From assembly GCA_947175645.1 (NCBI GenBank), contig CAMWNP010000020.1, positions 1-52,141 of the forward strand: a stretch of 52,141 nt of DNA. The letters run 5' to 3'. Below, piece by piece: positions 1 to 8,429 of this stretch. This DNA comes from an uncultured Porphyromonadaceae bacterium. Lineage in GTDB: Bacteria > Bacteroidota > Bacteroidia > Bacteroidales > Muribaculaceae. The notes under the pieces were generated by a model. The model was not told the origin of the DNA, ran no database searches, and saw only the letters and a list, made by a program, of their open reading frames with translations. Made by a program: the position numbers and the translations under genes. Within the stretch, counting starts at the first letter, position 1. The number at the start of each line of letters is the position of its first letter.

Positions 1-537
1 ATTCTTATACATTTTTGAAAGGGTTCCGAAAGTTGCCACTTCAATAATCAGCCATGCATCGGGGTTATCCCCTGATAAGGAATTGCAGTTCCATTCAGGA
101 TGTTCTGAGATATATTTTTTTGCGAAGGGTTCGGTGCTCCGCTCAAATTCATATTTCAGATCAAGGACAAAATCCTGGTGACGTTGTTTATCCTCAAATA
201 AATTAGAATCAAGATACCACAAGCCGTTCCCGGCGGTTTTCGACATGTGGTCGATGATTTTGGCTCTGAGTGCAACTTCAATAGTTTCAATGGCATCAAA
301 AAGAATCACCCGGAGTTGATGGTCAAATGCATATCTCCCGATTATGGTCGAGAAAGTAGTGCCGTCCTTAAAAACACCATCAGAATCTACCTCAATCAAA
401 TCTCTCCAATAATATTTAAGTCGTGAATAACTGACACGGGAAAACAAATCGTTGGCCGCTTCCTTATCAGGAAACGTCATACCTTTTTGTTGGAGATATT
501 TTATGTGTTCGTCTATTGAACGAGGTAATTGGTTCAT
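1..537 (-). CDS. Abi_2 (AbiD/AbiF-type) abortive-infection protein, N-terminal 179 residues
   Basis: The reading frame is open from an ATG at 537-535 to the left edge, giving exactly 179 codons without a stop, so the C-terminal part lies outside the window. The protein matches the Abi_2 family (AbiD/AbiF), whose full members are about 300 residues. The diagnostic stretch is RYAFDHQLRVILFDAIE (residues 68-84), followed by IEVALRAKIIDH ending at H97. Within it R91-x5-H97 fits the RX4-6H signature of HEPN ribonucleases. Members of this family abort phage infection, and the HEPN core suggests RNA cleavage. It runs in the same direction as the upstream fimbrial operon but has its own promoter (636-667) and an unusual structured leader. 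Family assignment is firm; activity is inferred. Confidence 0.87.
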   Translation of the reverse strand, partial: MNQLPRSIDEHIKYLQQKGMTFPDKEAANDLFSRVSYSRLKYYWRDLIEVDSDGVFKDGTTFSTIIGRYAFDHQLRVILFDAIETIEVALRAKIIDHMSKTAGNGLWYLDSNLFEDKQRHQDFVLDLKYEFERSTEPFAKKYISEHPEWNCNSLSGDNPDAWLIIEVATFGTLSKMYKN

Positions 538-630
538 ATTATAAAAGAAGTGACCCGCCAGCAGTTCTACGGGATGCTAACGGGTTCGGTTATCTTTGAC
601 TCGGTTGAAACCGATAGTCGCCTTATTTTG
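538..630 (-). ncRNA. Structured leader or candidate small RNA ahead of the Abi gene
   Basis: Read on the minus strand, two hairpins follow the promoter. The first pairs 616-619 with 598-601 and 610-613 with 602-605, with a 4-base loop and a 2-base bulge. The second pairs 575-585 with 553-563, an 11-bp stem around an 11-base loop. Two pairs of the second stem are G-U wobbles in minus-strand RNA but would be C-A mismatches in plus-strand RNA, so the fold makes sense only for the Abi transcript. The stem is followed by CACTTCTTTTATAAT and then the start codon, so it could also stop transcription and release an RNA of about 90 nt. Function is inferred; no known RNA family was recognised. Confidence 0.45.
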
Positions 631-635
631 ATGTG

Positions 636-667
636 CAAAGATACTATTATTTTTTAATATGAGCAAA
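636..667 (-). promoter_or_regulatory. Promoter of the Abi gene
   Basis: On the minus strand TTTG (667-664) is followed after 20 bases by TATCTTTG (643-636), an excellent match to the Bacteroidota sigma-ABfA promoter TTTG-N19-21-TAnnTTTG. Transcription should start near 630, leaving about 90 bases of leader before the ATG at 537. Confidence 0.75.
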
Positions 668-940
668 CATAAGGAAATAAAATGAAAACTTGGTAATTTT
701 TTAACTTTTACCGAGTCTGATTGGGTCATGAAACGCCTGACATTGACAGGCTGAATGAGTCGTGATAAGGAAATTTCTCTGCGCCGACGTAGAGGCTTTC
801 GACACATTGGTTGAGCGGTCGGCGATGTCGGAGCACAGAACATCAGCCGGAATATCAAGAAAGATCGACATATTGGAAATTTTGAGGTAGATTGAGGCAA
901 ACTTCTCAGTCTGCTGGAATAGGTCAAGGAGTGTTATGGA
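668..940. other. Gap between the fimbrial operon and the Abi promoter
   Basis: No convincing gene is visible. A short imperfect inverted repeat, GCCTG (735-739) and CAGGC (747-751), might help end the fimbrial transcript. The frame of the upstream lipoprotein stays open for 79 codons after its stop (940 down to 704). It contains an ATG at 871 that would give 56 residues unlike any family I know. I treat this as chance or decayed sequence. Confidence 0.4.
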
Positions 941-1918
941 TTATTCCGATGAGGCATTCACGAAATCGGCAAGATTATTTATCGAGAGGTCTTTATGCAG
1001 AACGTGTCCCTCTGAATCCAGAACATATATTGCCGGGGTAGCCCTGATTGCATAAATTTCTTGTTTATCCATCTCGCCGTCAGGAGAATATCCGGTTATC
1101 CATTCCTCGGGTATTCCGTTTTTTCTCAGTGCCGGCCCCCCTTGTTCCTGCCCGAAAGGATTTATCGCTATCACTTTCACAACCCCTTCACGCTGTGCTT
1201 CCGTAAAAGGTCCGGAGGCGGTGATGATGGAAATGGCATCACCGCAGACCTCACAGTCCGGATCGTAAAGCATCAGAAGATTGTATGGGGTATCGCGCAG
1301 CATAGAATGAAGATTATGTGTTTTACCGTCAGTTCCTATGAACCTGAAATCCGTGGCAACAGATCCTTTCCGGTTCTTCATGATATTATCTTTACGTAGG
1401 CGCATCCGTTGCCACTCTTCATCAGGAATCCCTTTCTGGGCAAGCATGGGGTTCAGGAAAAGGAGGTATGTTTCCTCGTCGTACAGCGGTGCCCCCGGAT
1501 AATAGAAATAGGAATATGCATAGTCGGCAAGAGTGTTGAGGGCTCTGTGGTTCGAGGCGACTCTGTTGACAAGCGCATTTACCGCCGATGTGGCTTTAGA
1601 AAGCGGCGCTATGTTGAGCAGAGTCCCGTAGGTTGCCATGCTTTCGCCCATGAACCGGTCGCATGAAAGGAGGAGTGTATCGTTCCAGTCCATATTGTCC
1701 CAGTAATGATCGGCAAGGAATGACGCTCTGTCGGCAGGTTCGGTGATTGCTGACGGTATGGATGGCAGAGGAAGAACGTATGAAGCCGTATCGATCATGT
1801 TTGTTGAAGAAGAGCCCGGGTCAGACGCGCCACCGCATGACACCACGAACAGAAGTGCTGACAGGCATAGGGTTGCCGTTATCAACAGTCGTTTAATACT
1901 TGGAAGTAAGGTGTTCAT
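941..1918 (-). CDS. Thioredoxin-fold lipoprotein, DUF5106 type, last gene of the fimbrial operon
   Basis: This 325-residue protein starts at the ATG at 1918, which gives a lipoprotein signal ending LLFVVSC (C28). An upstream start at 1957 would bury the signal and overlap the preceding gene. The N-terminal half resembles DUF5106. The C-terminal half is thioredoxin-like, with VATDFRFIGTDGKTHNL, then LLMLYDPDCEVCGD carrying a CxxC near residues 222-225, and a cis-Pro region RATPAIYVL. Relatives act in the Bacteroidota periplasm as thiol-disulfide oxidoreductases. It begins 17 bases after the fimbrial tip-like gene, so the two are probably co-transcribed. That pairing suggests a role in disulfide formation or repair for the fimbrial proteins, which is inference. 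The domain call is solid; the partner is not proven. Confidence 0.8.
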   Translation of the reverse strand: MNTLLPSIKRLLITATLCLSALLFVVSCGGASDPGSSSTNMIDTASYVLPLPSIPSAITEPADRASFLADHYWDNMDWNDTLLLSCDRFMGESMATYGTLLNIAPLSKATSAVNALVNRVASNHRALNTLADYAYSYFYYPGAPLYDEETYLLFLNPMLAQKGIPDEEWQRMRLRKDNIMKNRKGSVATDFRFIGTDGKTHNLHSMLRDTPYNLLMLYDPDCEVCGDAISIITASGPFTEAQREGVVKVIAINPFGQEQGGPALRKNGIPEEWITGYSPDGEMDKQEIYAIRATPAIYVLDSEGHVLHKDLSINNLADFVNASSE

Positions 1919-1935
1919 GGAGAGATGTTTACTGA

Positions 1936-4900
1936 TTAGAGTTTGTCCCTTACGCAAAGAATACCTCCGTAGTGACCGCTGATCTGGGTTATGTTACCGG
2001 CTGCCGCGGTGGTAGGCAACTGCAGATTGTTCCAGTTGTAGCGTAGTCGGAACTCTTCCTCACTGAACGAGTGCGGATCACGACCGCTATGGTCGTTGCC
2101 GGTGTTGTTGATAAGGTCGATACCGCCACGGGTAGGATCCTCCCAGAATGTATAACGGGTTCGGCTAAGGACATTTTCCGTTCGGGGGAAAACTCCGGCC
2201 CAGTACATTATTGCTACTTCGGTTATTGTGGGCGTACGCCAGCCTTGCCCGAATTTCTGGGAGCAGAGGGAACGTCGCTGCGGAGAGGCTTCACTTTTGC
2301 GGTTTTCCGTGTCGATTCTGACAAGATTGGGGTTAGTCCAGTCCGGTACAACGTATGTTTTGCCGTTTGAGTAGGAGAAAGTCTTGTAATATCCTTTGTT
2401 GATCACCTCCTTCGCATAGTAGAAACTCTTAGCCGGACGGTTTGCATTGTTGAACGTGGTCACCACTCCGGAGATGTCCTTGTTTTCAAGAGCCAGTCTG
2501 ATGCAGTTGTCGTTTAGTTTGTCAATATCGATGTATCCGGCTGCATTCCCTGAAGCCTGGACATTATTGACATAGAAACCGCTCCATTCATCCTCTTCCA
2601 GAGTAAGATTGGTGCCGAGGTCCCTCACACATCTTACATGAAGTCCGTAGGCGTAACTGCTGTTCATTTGTCCGGTTGACGGTCCTTCTTCCGCCCAGAG
2701 GATCTGATTGGAGCCGTCACCCTCAGGACGTGTGGCTGACATGTAATGCTTGTAGACCCATTTGCCCTCGTTAGCCTCTTTCTGATACAGACGGGCCTCT
2801 GTGGGGAGACCTGCATTTCCAACGTAAAGAGCCTGGAGCTGTGAGATTCCCGGGACGTACCAACGGATTTCCGCAGGATTGATTTTCCCGTCGCCGTTTA
2901 TGTCGCGGTTACGACCGAGACAAGCGGCTATCATGTCAGCCATACCCTGGTTTGAGGTCAGTCTGACGTTTCCTGATATTCGGTAGTTAAGAGGATTGAG
3001 ATATTTGCTGTTATAGTTCAGATAGTCAGTCCAGTTTTTGCCTCGGAGAGCATTGAAGGATGCTTTTCGGGCATATCTGCTGTCAGTGTATGACATATCC
3101 TTATTTGTAGTAAAGGATTTTGGCTTGCCGTTGTTGTCCTCGGCAATCCTTACCATGCGACGTGCTGAAGTCCAGTCGCTTCCTTTGAACCAAGCGAGGG
3201 AGTTGGAGGGTTGTTGTATGTATTCCTCCACACTCTCCGTACCCCAGGCTTTGAATCCGGTGGTCGGTTTGTAGATGGTACGGATTGATCGCTGGGCGAA
3301 CACTCGCCTGGGATTTGAATAAGATGCCTGTGAGTCGGTTGAATATTTGGAAACCGGAAACAGGAGTACTTTTCTGTCGGAGAGGTTCACGAACTGGCTC
3401 CAGTGAACGCTCTTGTCGATTTCCGGGTTTGAAGGAACGGCATTAGGCCATGCCAGGTTTCCTTCTGCAGGTGAGAATGAGGAGTTGCCGTATTTTTTCA
3501 CAAGGCAGTCGTTCCAGTTGTTGCCGTAGTAGTTTTCCTGAACGAACACAGTGTACTTGATCACCTTGCTTGTATTGTTATATGTAGTGGTGTTGCGTGC
3601 AATGCTCTGAAGATCCCATAAGAACCGGTAGATTGTGAGCAGGTGGGGATTGTTTGACCCGTTGACGGATTTGAGTTTGTCGGCATAATTTATCAGCCAG
3701 TCGTCGGCAGCGGCTTCGGTGTCGGTATGACGGTAAAAACGAAGCCAGTCAGCAGAAAGGCAGGCGATGTTGTAAAGGTCCATGTGACCTTTTTTCTTAT
3801 AATAATCCGTGCTGGAGGCAAGCAGTTCGCCGGTATTTTCATCATGCACACCCCAGTCAGCAGAGTTTTCGTTGACATAGGTTCCGTCATCATTCTTGTT
3901 GAGGAACATTTCTTTATCCACGCCGTAGCCCGGGACAATCACGCGGAAGCCGAGCAGTCCGCGGTTATGTAGTTCACGGATTTCACCTACAGTCATGGAG
4001 AAACATGCCTGACAGTAGTGAGAGTCGAATCTGTGGCTGTTGTCAGTATCCATCACAATCACGTCACCTTCAACATCGTCACGCCAATGGTCATCGCTGC
4101 GGTTTACTTCCACTGTAATGTCGTTGATGCCGTTTATGGTAATGTTATAGGTATATTGCCAGTTGCGGAGTGTGGAGTAGTCACGTAAACCCTCCGGGGT
4201 GCCTGTGCCGGAATCATGACCAAGGAAGATAAAATACTCCACATCGGCTGAAACGTTGCCATTTTTTTCATTGCCGTTCTCATCGATATAGTTCGACTGC
4301 CCTGAGTATGTGCCTCTCAAAATAATGTAAGGGGCATAGTCCGGGGCATTTGTGAAATGTTTGTATCGTCCTTCAAGCGTGTCCCATGCTGCGCGGTCTC
4401 CATATTTCCGGATGTCGGATGAACCGGTGGCTTTATATTCAAGCATTTGAAAATCAAATGAATAGTTGTTGCCTGAAGTCTCCTCAAATACGGAAAGTTC
4501 ACCTGAGTTCAAAAGGTGGGACGCCACTTCATCGTCAGGGAGGGGCTTCCCTATCTGATAAAACATGGGAGTGGAGCCCGGCAGATTAACAAACTCATAA
4601 CTGTCAAGGGTGAAGGTGCCGCCTGAGGAGGCCGGACCTTTACCGTTGATGTTGAATTTGACTGATGCCGCAGTGGAAAGCATGTGGATTTTGCCGGGGA
4701 GGGTTCCTGAACGGAAAACAATAGACCCGGATGGATCGAACGTGGAGATGGAAACATCCGTATCTTCCATGTATGCGCCTGACATGATGGATGATTCGGA
4801 GTCGTAGTGTGAGTCACGGGCGTTCAGGGCGAGCAATCCGTCACGTGTTGTGACATCCATCAGTTGATTAAGGAGCGCTGTTGAAGTGATCTCCACGTTG

Positions 4901-5319
4901 GCAACGGCCATCAGGTAGCCGGACCCCGCCGGCACGTTCATATTAAGCAGTCCAACTGCCACTTCAGATTCGGTAGACATGGTCAGCGATGCCATCTCAT
5001 CGGAGGATACATCACTGTCGCAGGCTGTCACTCCTTCATCGATATCACGGAAGAAGTATCGCTGCGAAATGTTCCCGTTTTTGTCGAACGCCATCACCAT
5101 GAGGTCGTAGATCTGCAGTCCGAGGGCGCTTTCGGCACGTGACAGCACTTTGAGTTCTGACGGTTGCGGCAAACTTAACCTGATGCTTACATTCACAGGT
5201 GTCCCTTCCGGCTCTGCTCCGTCAAGCAGTTGATCATCAGTGCATGATGTGATGGCGGCGGAGCATATCGCAAGAAGCGGAAGTATGAAAGTCTTATTTA
5301 GGAATGACGAAATATTCAT
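1936..5319 (-). CDS. Large DUF4906 fimbrial tip-like lipoprotein
   Basis: This 1127-residue secreted protein has a lipoprotein signal (AITSC, C26) and an N-terminal fimbrillin-like region with an early beta strand followed by LSRAESA (R61). A DUF4906-type segment, LRNWQYTYNITINGIND, lies around residues 385-405. A long middle part follows, then a C-terminal region with FGQGWRTPTITEVAIMYWAG (about residue 1020) and a final ILCVRDKL. That end resembles the C-type-lectin-like or DUF1566-like modules of Bacteroidales fimbrial tip proteins. Cysteines are plentiful, including a CxxC at 436/439. The position after the stalk and anchor genes and the large size suggest an accessory or tip adhesin. The ligand is unknown. 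The gene lies 16 bases after the FimB-like gene. Confidence 0.78.
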   Translation of the reverse strand: MNISSFLNKTFILPLLAICSAAITSCTDDQLLDGAEPEGTPVNVSIRLSLPQPSELKVLSRAESALGLQIYDLMVMAFDKNGNISQRYFFRDIDEGVTACDSDVSSDEMASLTMSTESEVAVGLLNMNVPAGSGYLMAVANVEITSTALLNQLMDVTTRDGLLALNARDSHYDSESSIMSGAYMEDTDVSISTFDPSGSIVFRSGTLPGKIHMLSTAASVKFNINGKGPASSGGTFTLDSYEFVNLPGSTPMFYQIGKPLPDDEVASHLLNSGELSVFEETSGNNYSFDFQMLEYKATGSSDIRKYGDRAAWDTLEGRYKHFTNAPDYAPYIILRGTYSGQSNYIDENGNEKNGNVSADVEYFIFLGHDSGTGTPEGLRDYSTLRNWQYTYNITINGINDITVEVNRSDDHWRDDVEGDVIVMDTDNSHRFDSHYCQACFSMTVGEIRELHNRGLLGFRVIVPGYGVDKEMFLNKNDDGTYVNENSADWGVHDENTGELLASSTDYYKKKGHMDLYNIACLSADWLRFYRHTDTEAAADDWLINYADKLKSVNGSNNPHLLTIYRFLWDLQSIARNTTTYNNTSKVIKYTVFVQENYYGNNWNDCLVKKYGNSSFSPAEGNLAWPNAVPSNPEIDKSVHWSQFVNLSDRKVLLFPVSKYSTDSQASYSNPRRVFAQRSIRTIYKPTTGFKAWGTESVEEYIQQPSNSLAWFKGSDWTSARRMVRIAEDNNGKPKSFTTNKDMSYTDSRYARKASFNALRGKNWTDYLNYNSKYLNPLNYRISGNVRLTSNQGMADMIAACLGRNRDINGDGKINPAEIRWYVPGISQLQALYVGNAGLPTEARLYQKEANEGKWVYKHYMSATRPEGDGSNQILWAEEGPSTGQMNSSYAYGLHVRCVRDLGTNLTLEEDEWSGFYVNNVQASGNAAGYIDIDKLNDNCIRLALENKDISGVVTTFNNANRPAKSFYYAKEVINKGYYKTFSYSNGKTYVVPDWTNPNLVRIDTENRKSEASPQRRSLCSQKFGQGWRTPTITEVAIMYWAGVFPRTENVLSRTRYTFWEDPTRGGIDLINNTGNDHSGRDPHSFSEEEFRLRYNWNNLQLPTTAAAGNITQISGHYGGILCVRDKL

Positions 5320-5335
5320 TTAATTCAATTCTTTA

Positions 5336-6445
5336 TCAGTTGAAAGCAGGAACATTGATGATGCGGTTTTCGGGGTCGATCACCTTCACGTCAACGTCAA
5401 AGAGTGGTTTGATGGATTTTATGTTGAAGCGGTAGATGTGGTTACGGACCAGATTGACCGGGTTGCCGCTATCATCGCGCAGATATAAAACAGGGCTGAC
5501 TTTAGTGTCTGAAACAGATTGATACATGACCAGTCTGATGCGTATTTCCTCATTTGAGGCAGGTATGGGATTTTCTTGCTCCGGCAGATAAATACGGAAC
5601 GATGAACCGTCAGCGTTGACATCGCGGAGGGGAATATCCTCACCCGTGGGCTCATCCATAAGGGTTAATCTGCAGGGATTGAACATCTGGGTTATGGTAA
5701 GGTCCTCTGTGGCATCAACGGCGCTGACAGAGGTTTCTGACGGTGAGGCGTAACTGTGGGAGTAGAGTTTTTTGCCGGCACCCTCAATTACGGCGCTCTG
5801 AATTATCCATTTGCCTTTCATCTCATCATTCAGGTTGATGTCGATGCGGGTGGCTGCACGTAGCAGTCCTATCTGACCAATGTCATGAGTCTCTCCGCTT
5901 TGCAACCCTTCAGGGAACGTGAACTTCCTGAATCCGGTGAAAGGCATCCAGTGGGGATTCTGCAGGAATGTCGGGTTGTCAGGAATGTTGGTGAACTGAG
6001 GTGTGAGATTATACAGGTCACCTGATGAATCAAGACAGTTAGCCATGACACTCAGACGGTAACTCTTGCCCGGAATAAGGTTTGACGCCGAGAGTTTGAC
6101 AAAGTAAGAACCATCATCGTTTTTGCTGATTATCATGGGGTTCATGGGTGATCCGTTGCTCTGCCGGAAATGAACTAAAAGTTTTCCGGATGTGGCGTCG
6201 TGAATGTAGGCGTGCAGCCAATCACCGTTGTAAATGGTGATTTCACCACCGAATCCATCTTCTTCGGGATGCCCGTCGGGGTTTGTTCCGGTAGAACTGC
6301 TTTCCGGATTTACCAGGAATGTCAGTGTGACCATCCCTGTTTCAGTTATCTCCGTTGCATCACTGTCCGAGCATCCTGCCATAGGAAGCATCGCAATGAT
6401 GACAAGCGAAGATAAAATGCTATATTTCAATAGAGAAAGAGTCAT
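5336..6445 (-). CDS. FimB/Mfa2-family fimbrial anchor lipoprotein
   Basis: The 369-residue protein starts at the ATG at 6445, which places a lipoprotein signal MTLSLLKYSILSSL at the N-terminus with lipobox MAGC (C25). The longer frame from 6508 would overlap the upstream gene and hide the signal. Two beta-rich halves are typical of FimB/Mfa2. Segments such as LLRAATRIDINLND and the ending VRNHIYRFNIKSI are usual in this family. In Porphyromonas the homologue anchors the fimbria to the outer membrane and limits its length. Unlike its two neighbours it lacks an SRAE motif after the first strand, as expected for a subunit that keeps its lipid anchor. The gap from the stalk gene is 13 bases. Confidence 0.85.
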   Translation of the reverse strand: MTLSLLKYSILSSLVIIAMLPMAGCSDSDATEITETGMVTLTFLVNPESSSTGTNPDGHPEEDGFGGEITIYNGDWLHAYIHDATSGKLLVHFRQSNGSPMNPMIISKNDDGSYFVKLSASNLIPGKSYRLSVMANCLDSSGDLYNLTPQFTNIPDNPTFLQNPHWMPFTGFRKFTFPEGLQSGETHDIGQIGLLRAATRIDINLNDEMKGKWIIQSAVIEGAGKKLYSHSYASPSETSVSAVDATEDLTITQMFNPCRLTLMDEPTGEDIPLRDVNADGSSFRIYLPEQENPIPASNEEIRIRLVMYQSVSDTKVSPVLYLRDDSGNPVNLVRNHIYRFNIKSIKPLFDVDVKVIDPENRIINVPAFN

Positions 6446-6458
6446 TTTGATAGACGTA

Positions 6459-8000
6459 TTAGAGTTCCACGTCAGTGTTATAATTGAGTATGTGCCAGGG
6501 AAGTACACTTACATCAGCCGATACGAACGATTCCATTTCGGGATCTGGATTCTCGGGTTCATCATGTTCATCTCCACCACCCGGAGTGCCGAGCCCGGAG
6601 ATTGATTTTATGGAGATGGCGTAACTGTGGTTCCTGACAACACCATACAGTGTTCTGTCGCCGTCAACCGTATGGCGGATGTTGACTACATAGTAGCAGA
6701 TGCCGTTATCCCAGTATCGGATGTTGGAGAATTCCGGTACCGGTGAGCCGTTGTAGTAGGCTGATGCTATATGTTTCTTGTTTTTGATGACTCTTCGTAG
6801 TTCCACCTTGGAGGCATCGGCATTATCACCGGCTACGTAGCGTGACACCATGGTGCGGAAGTCCGTGGCGGTGTAGAACAAGCCACCCCAACTTACAATA
6901 TCCGCGGAATTGCCTGCTCCGTCAATGATGCGGGCTTTGAGCAGAACTTTTGTGGCATCGGTTGATGCGTCCTGAGTGAAATCCACCGTAGGCTGGAGGG
7001 TGTTCTCAAAGCAGAAGTCCGGTTCGTTGAAATTATTAGAGAGTTTATCCCAACTGAATTTCTTTTCAAGAGAGGGTGTCACGTCATCGCCTACTTGCGG
7101 TGTGACGGCCCAACTGCTGCGACATCCGCCGGGATTGTTCCATCCTGAGAAAGGATTGTCAACCGGAAGTTCCTTAAGAAGTTTTGAGTGTGAGACCGTT
7201 GCGTTCAGATCCCAGTTCAGAATCTGTGCATATAGAGTGCGTGACTCGTTGGTCCCGTCAGATTTTATAAAGGAAATGTTCTTGACTTCGTAGGTGTTGC
7301 CGGTCCCTTTTCCCGGAGCGGGATCCAGTGTTACTTTCACTTTGGAAACGTGACGTTCCAGATTGATCATTACAGGATGCAGCATTGCATCCGCACGGGT
7401 CTGCACTATGTTATCAGGAGAAATCCCACTCCAGCAGATGATGTTCCCGTCAGCATCGGCATAGGTTGACGAGGACATGGAGAAGGAGCCTGCGGCAGGA
7501 TTATCCTTGTGGAGTGCCACAAGTTCTTTGCTGAGGTCGGGCAAGGATTTGTTAGCCAGAGAGGAGTATTGTGCAACAGGGTTTTCTCCCGGAATATTCG
7601 CAACGGCCATTACCCGCGCCGGCAGTCCGGATGTCCATGACTTGTATTCCACGCTGCTGATTTCATGAATATAGTGAAGCGTTCCGGAAACAGACTCATA
7701 CTCAGCGGGGAGCATTATCATGTTTGAGGAGGCGGGAGAATCCGACAAAATTATGAACGGTTCACCGTTTTGATTGAAGAAATAGAATGCGATGCTGCTG
7801 ACGGTGCGCTCACCATCGGTTCCGCCATCGAAATCTTCTTCAGCACGTGACTCAGAGGTGAAGTTGTCAATGCGCAGGTTGAGGTAGTATTCGTTTGTAT
7901 ATGAGTCATACTTATCACTTATTGTTTCAACGGAATCAGAGCAATTAGTGAAAAATATAAAAGAAAGAACGAAAAGAATATGATGGGATTTAAGGGTCAT
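6459..8000 (-). CDS. Mfa1-family fimbrial stalk subunit (fimbrillin)
   Basis: This 513-residue pre-protein has a lipoprotein signal ending FFTNC (C20) and an early strand (YYLNLRIDNF). ESRAEEDF follows, with R52 as a plausible site for an arginine-specific protease. The C-terminus is Mfa1-like: ICYYVVNIRHT, then GVVRNHSYAISIKSISGLG, an acidic proline-rich linker, and VSADVSVLPWHILN. In type V pili, proteolytic removal of the N-terminal strand lets subunits polymerise by strand exchange at the cell surface. It is the first gene of a four-gene operon and lies behind a leader of about 420 nt. Family assignment is strong. Cleavage at R52 is inferred. Confidence 0.87.
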   Translation of the reverse strand: MTLKSHHILFVLSFIFFTNCSDSVETISDKYDSYTNEYYLNLRIDNFTSESRAEEDFDGGTDGERTVSSIAFYFFNQNGEPFIILSDSPASSNMIMLPAEYESVSGTLHYIHEISSVEYKSWTSGLPARVMAVANIPGENPVAQYSSLANKSLPDLSKELVALHKDNPAAGSFSMSSSTYADADGNIICWSGISPDNIVQTRADAMLHPVMINLERHVSKVKVTLDPAPGKGTGNTYEVKNISFIKSDGTNESRTLYAQILNWDLNATVSHSKLLKELPVDNPFSGWNNPGGCRSSWAVTPQVGDDVTPSLEKKFSWDKLSNNFNEPDFCFENTLQPTVDFTQDASTDATKVLLKARIIDGAGNSADIVSWGGLFYTATDFRTMVSRYVAGDNADASKVELRRVIKNKKHIASAYYNGSPVPEFSNIRYWDNGICYYVVNIRHTVDGDRTLYGVVRNHSYAISIKSISGLGTPGGGDEHDEPENPDPEMESFVSADVSVLPWHILNYNTDVEL

Positions 8001-8429
8001 TTATGTCGGTTGTTTACGTCGCACGTACCGATATTCACTCCTGTTCAGCGAATGGAATGAATCAGATGTCCGCACGGTGGGCATATACGTGCCATGCATG
8101 ACAATCCTTGCGAGGGATGCCGGCACTTTTTTCGGACTTGCCGAATGTATATGTCAATAAAATTTGATCAGTTAATAAAGGGAAAATAGAAACAGTGCAA
8201 GAAAAAGCAGAGGTCAATCAATCTCTTTAATCAAGTGTATAAAGCAATGTCAGGATTCATGAAAGTAAATTAATAAGTTGTAAAAGTTAATTGGAAATAT
8301 GTTAATATAGTTTGGAATAGCGCAGATCATCGTTGTCCAACGATGGATACGGCATTAAATGTCGGTGTAGCGATTATTTCAAATGTCTCTTTTTGTTCAT
8401 CTTCTTGTCAGAAGATGTTTGGGAACTTG
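8001..8429 (-). promoter_or_regulatory. Long structured leader of the fimbrial operon
   Basis: Between the likely start of transcription (about 8424) and the fimbrillin ATG lie some 420 bases without a convincing gene. They contain two perfect 8-bp inverted repeats, CATCTTCT/AGAAGATG (8398-8417, 4-base loop) and CATCGTTG/CAACGATG (8328-8345, 2-base spacer). Near the 3' end are weaker stems: TTCGG/CCGAA in minus RNA around 8130-8145, ATCC/GGAT at 8103-8117 and GCACG/CGTGC at 8072-8092. A nine-codon frame starting at 8400 (MNKKRHLK) overlaps the first hairpin. Post-transcriptional control of fimbriation is plausible but inferred. Confidence 0.4.

Noticed and set aside
591-598. A plus-strand TATCTTTG that could be a promoter for an antisense RNA
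   Set aside because: No TTTG or TTG is present 19-21 bases upstream, and the match lies within the Abi leader; it is the mirror of the real -7 element, probably by chance.
577-927. A 116-codon frame on the minus strand between the Abi gene and the lipoprotein gene
   Set aside because: Its product is rich in Arg, Ser and Pro with no family resemblance, and it runs through the Abi promoter and leader hairpins.
8328-8417. The two CATC...GATG palindromes as ends of an invertible promoter flipped by the neighbouring XerD
   Set aside because: Each is a self-contained hairpin only 8 bp per arm, the promoter lies outside the pair, and the recombinase looks like a housekeeping XerD.
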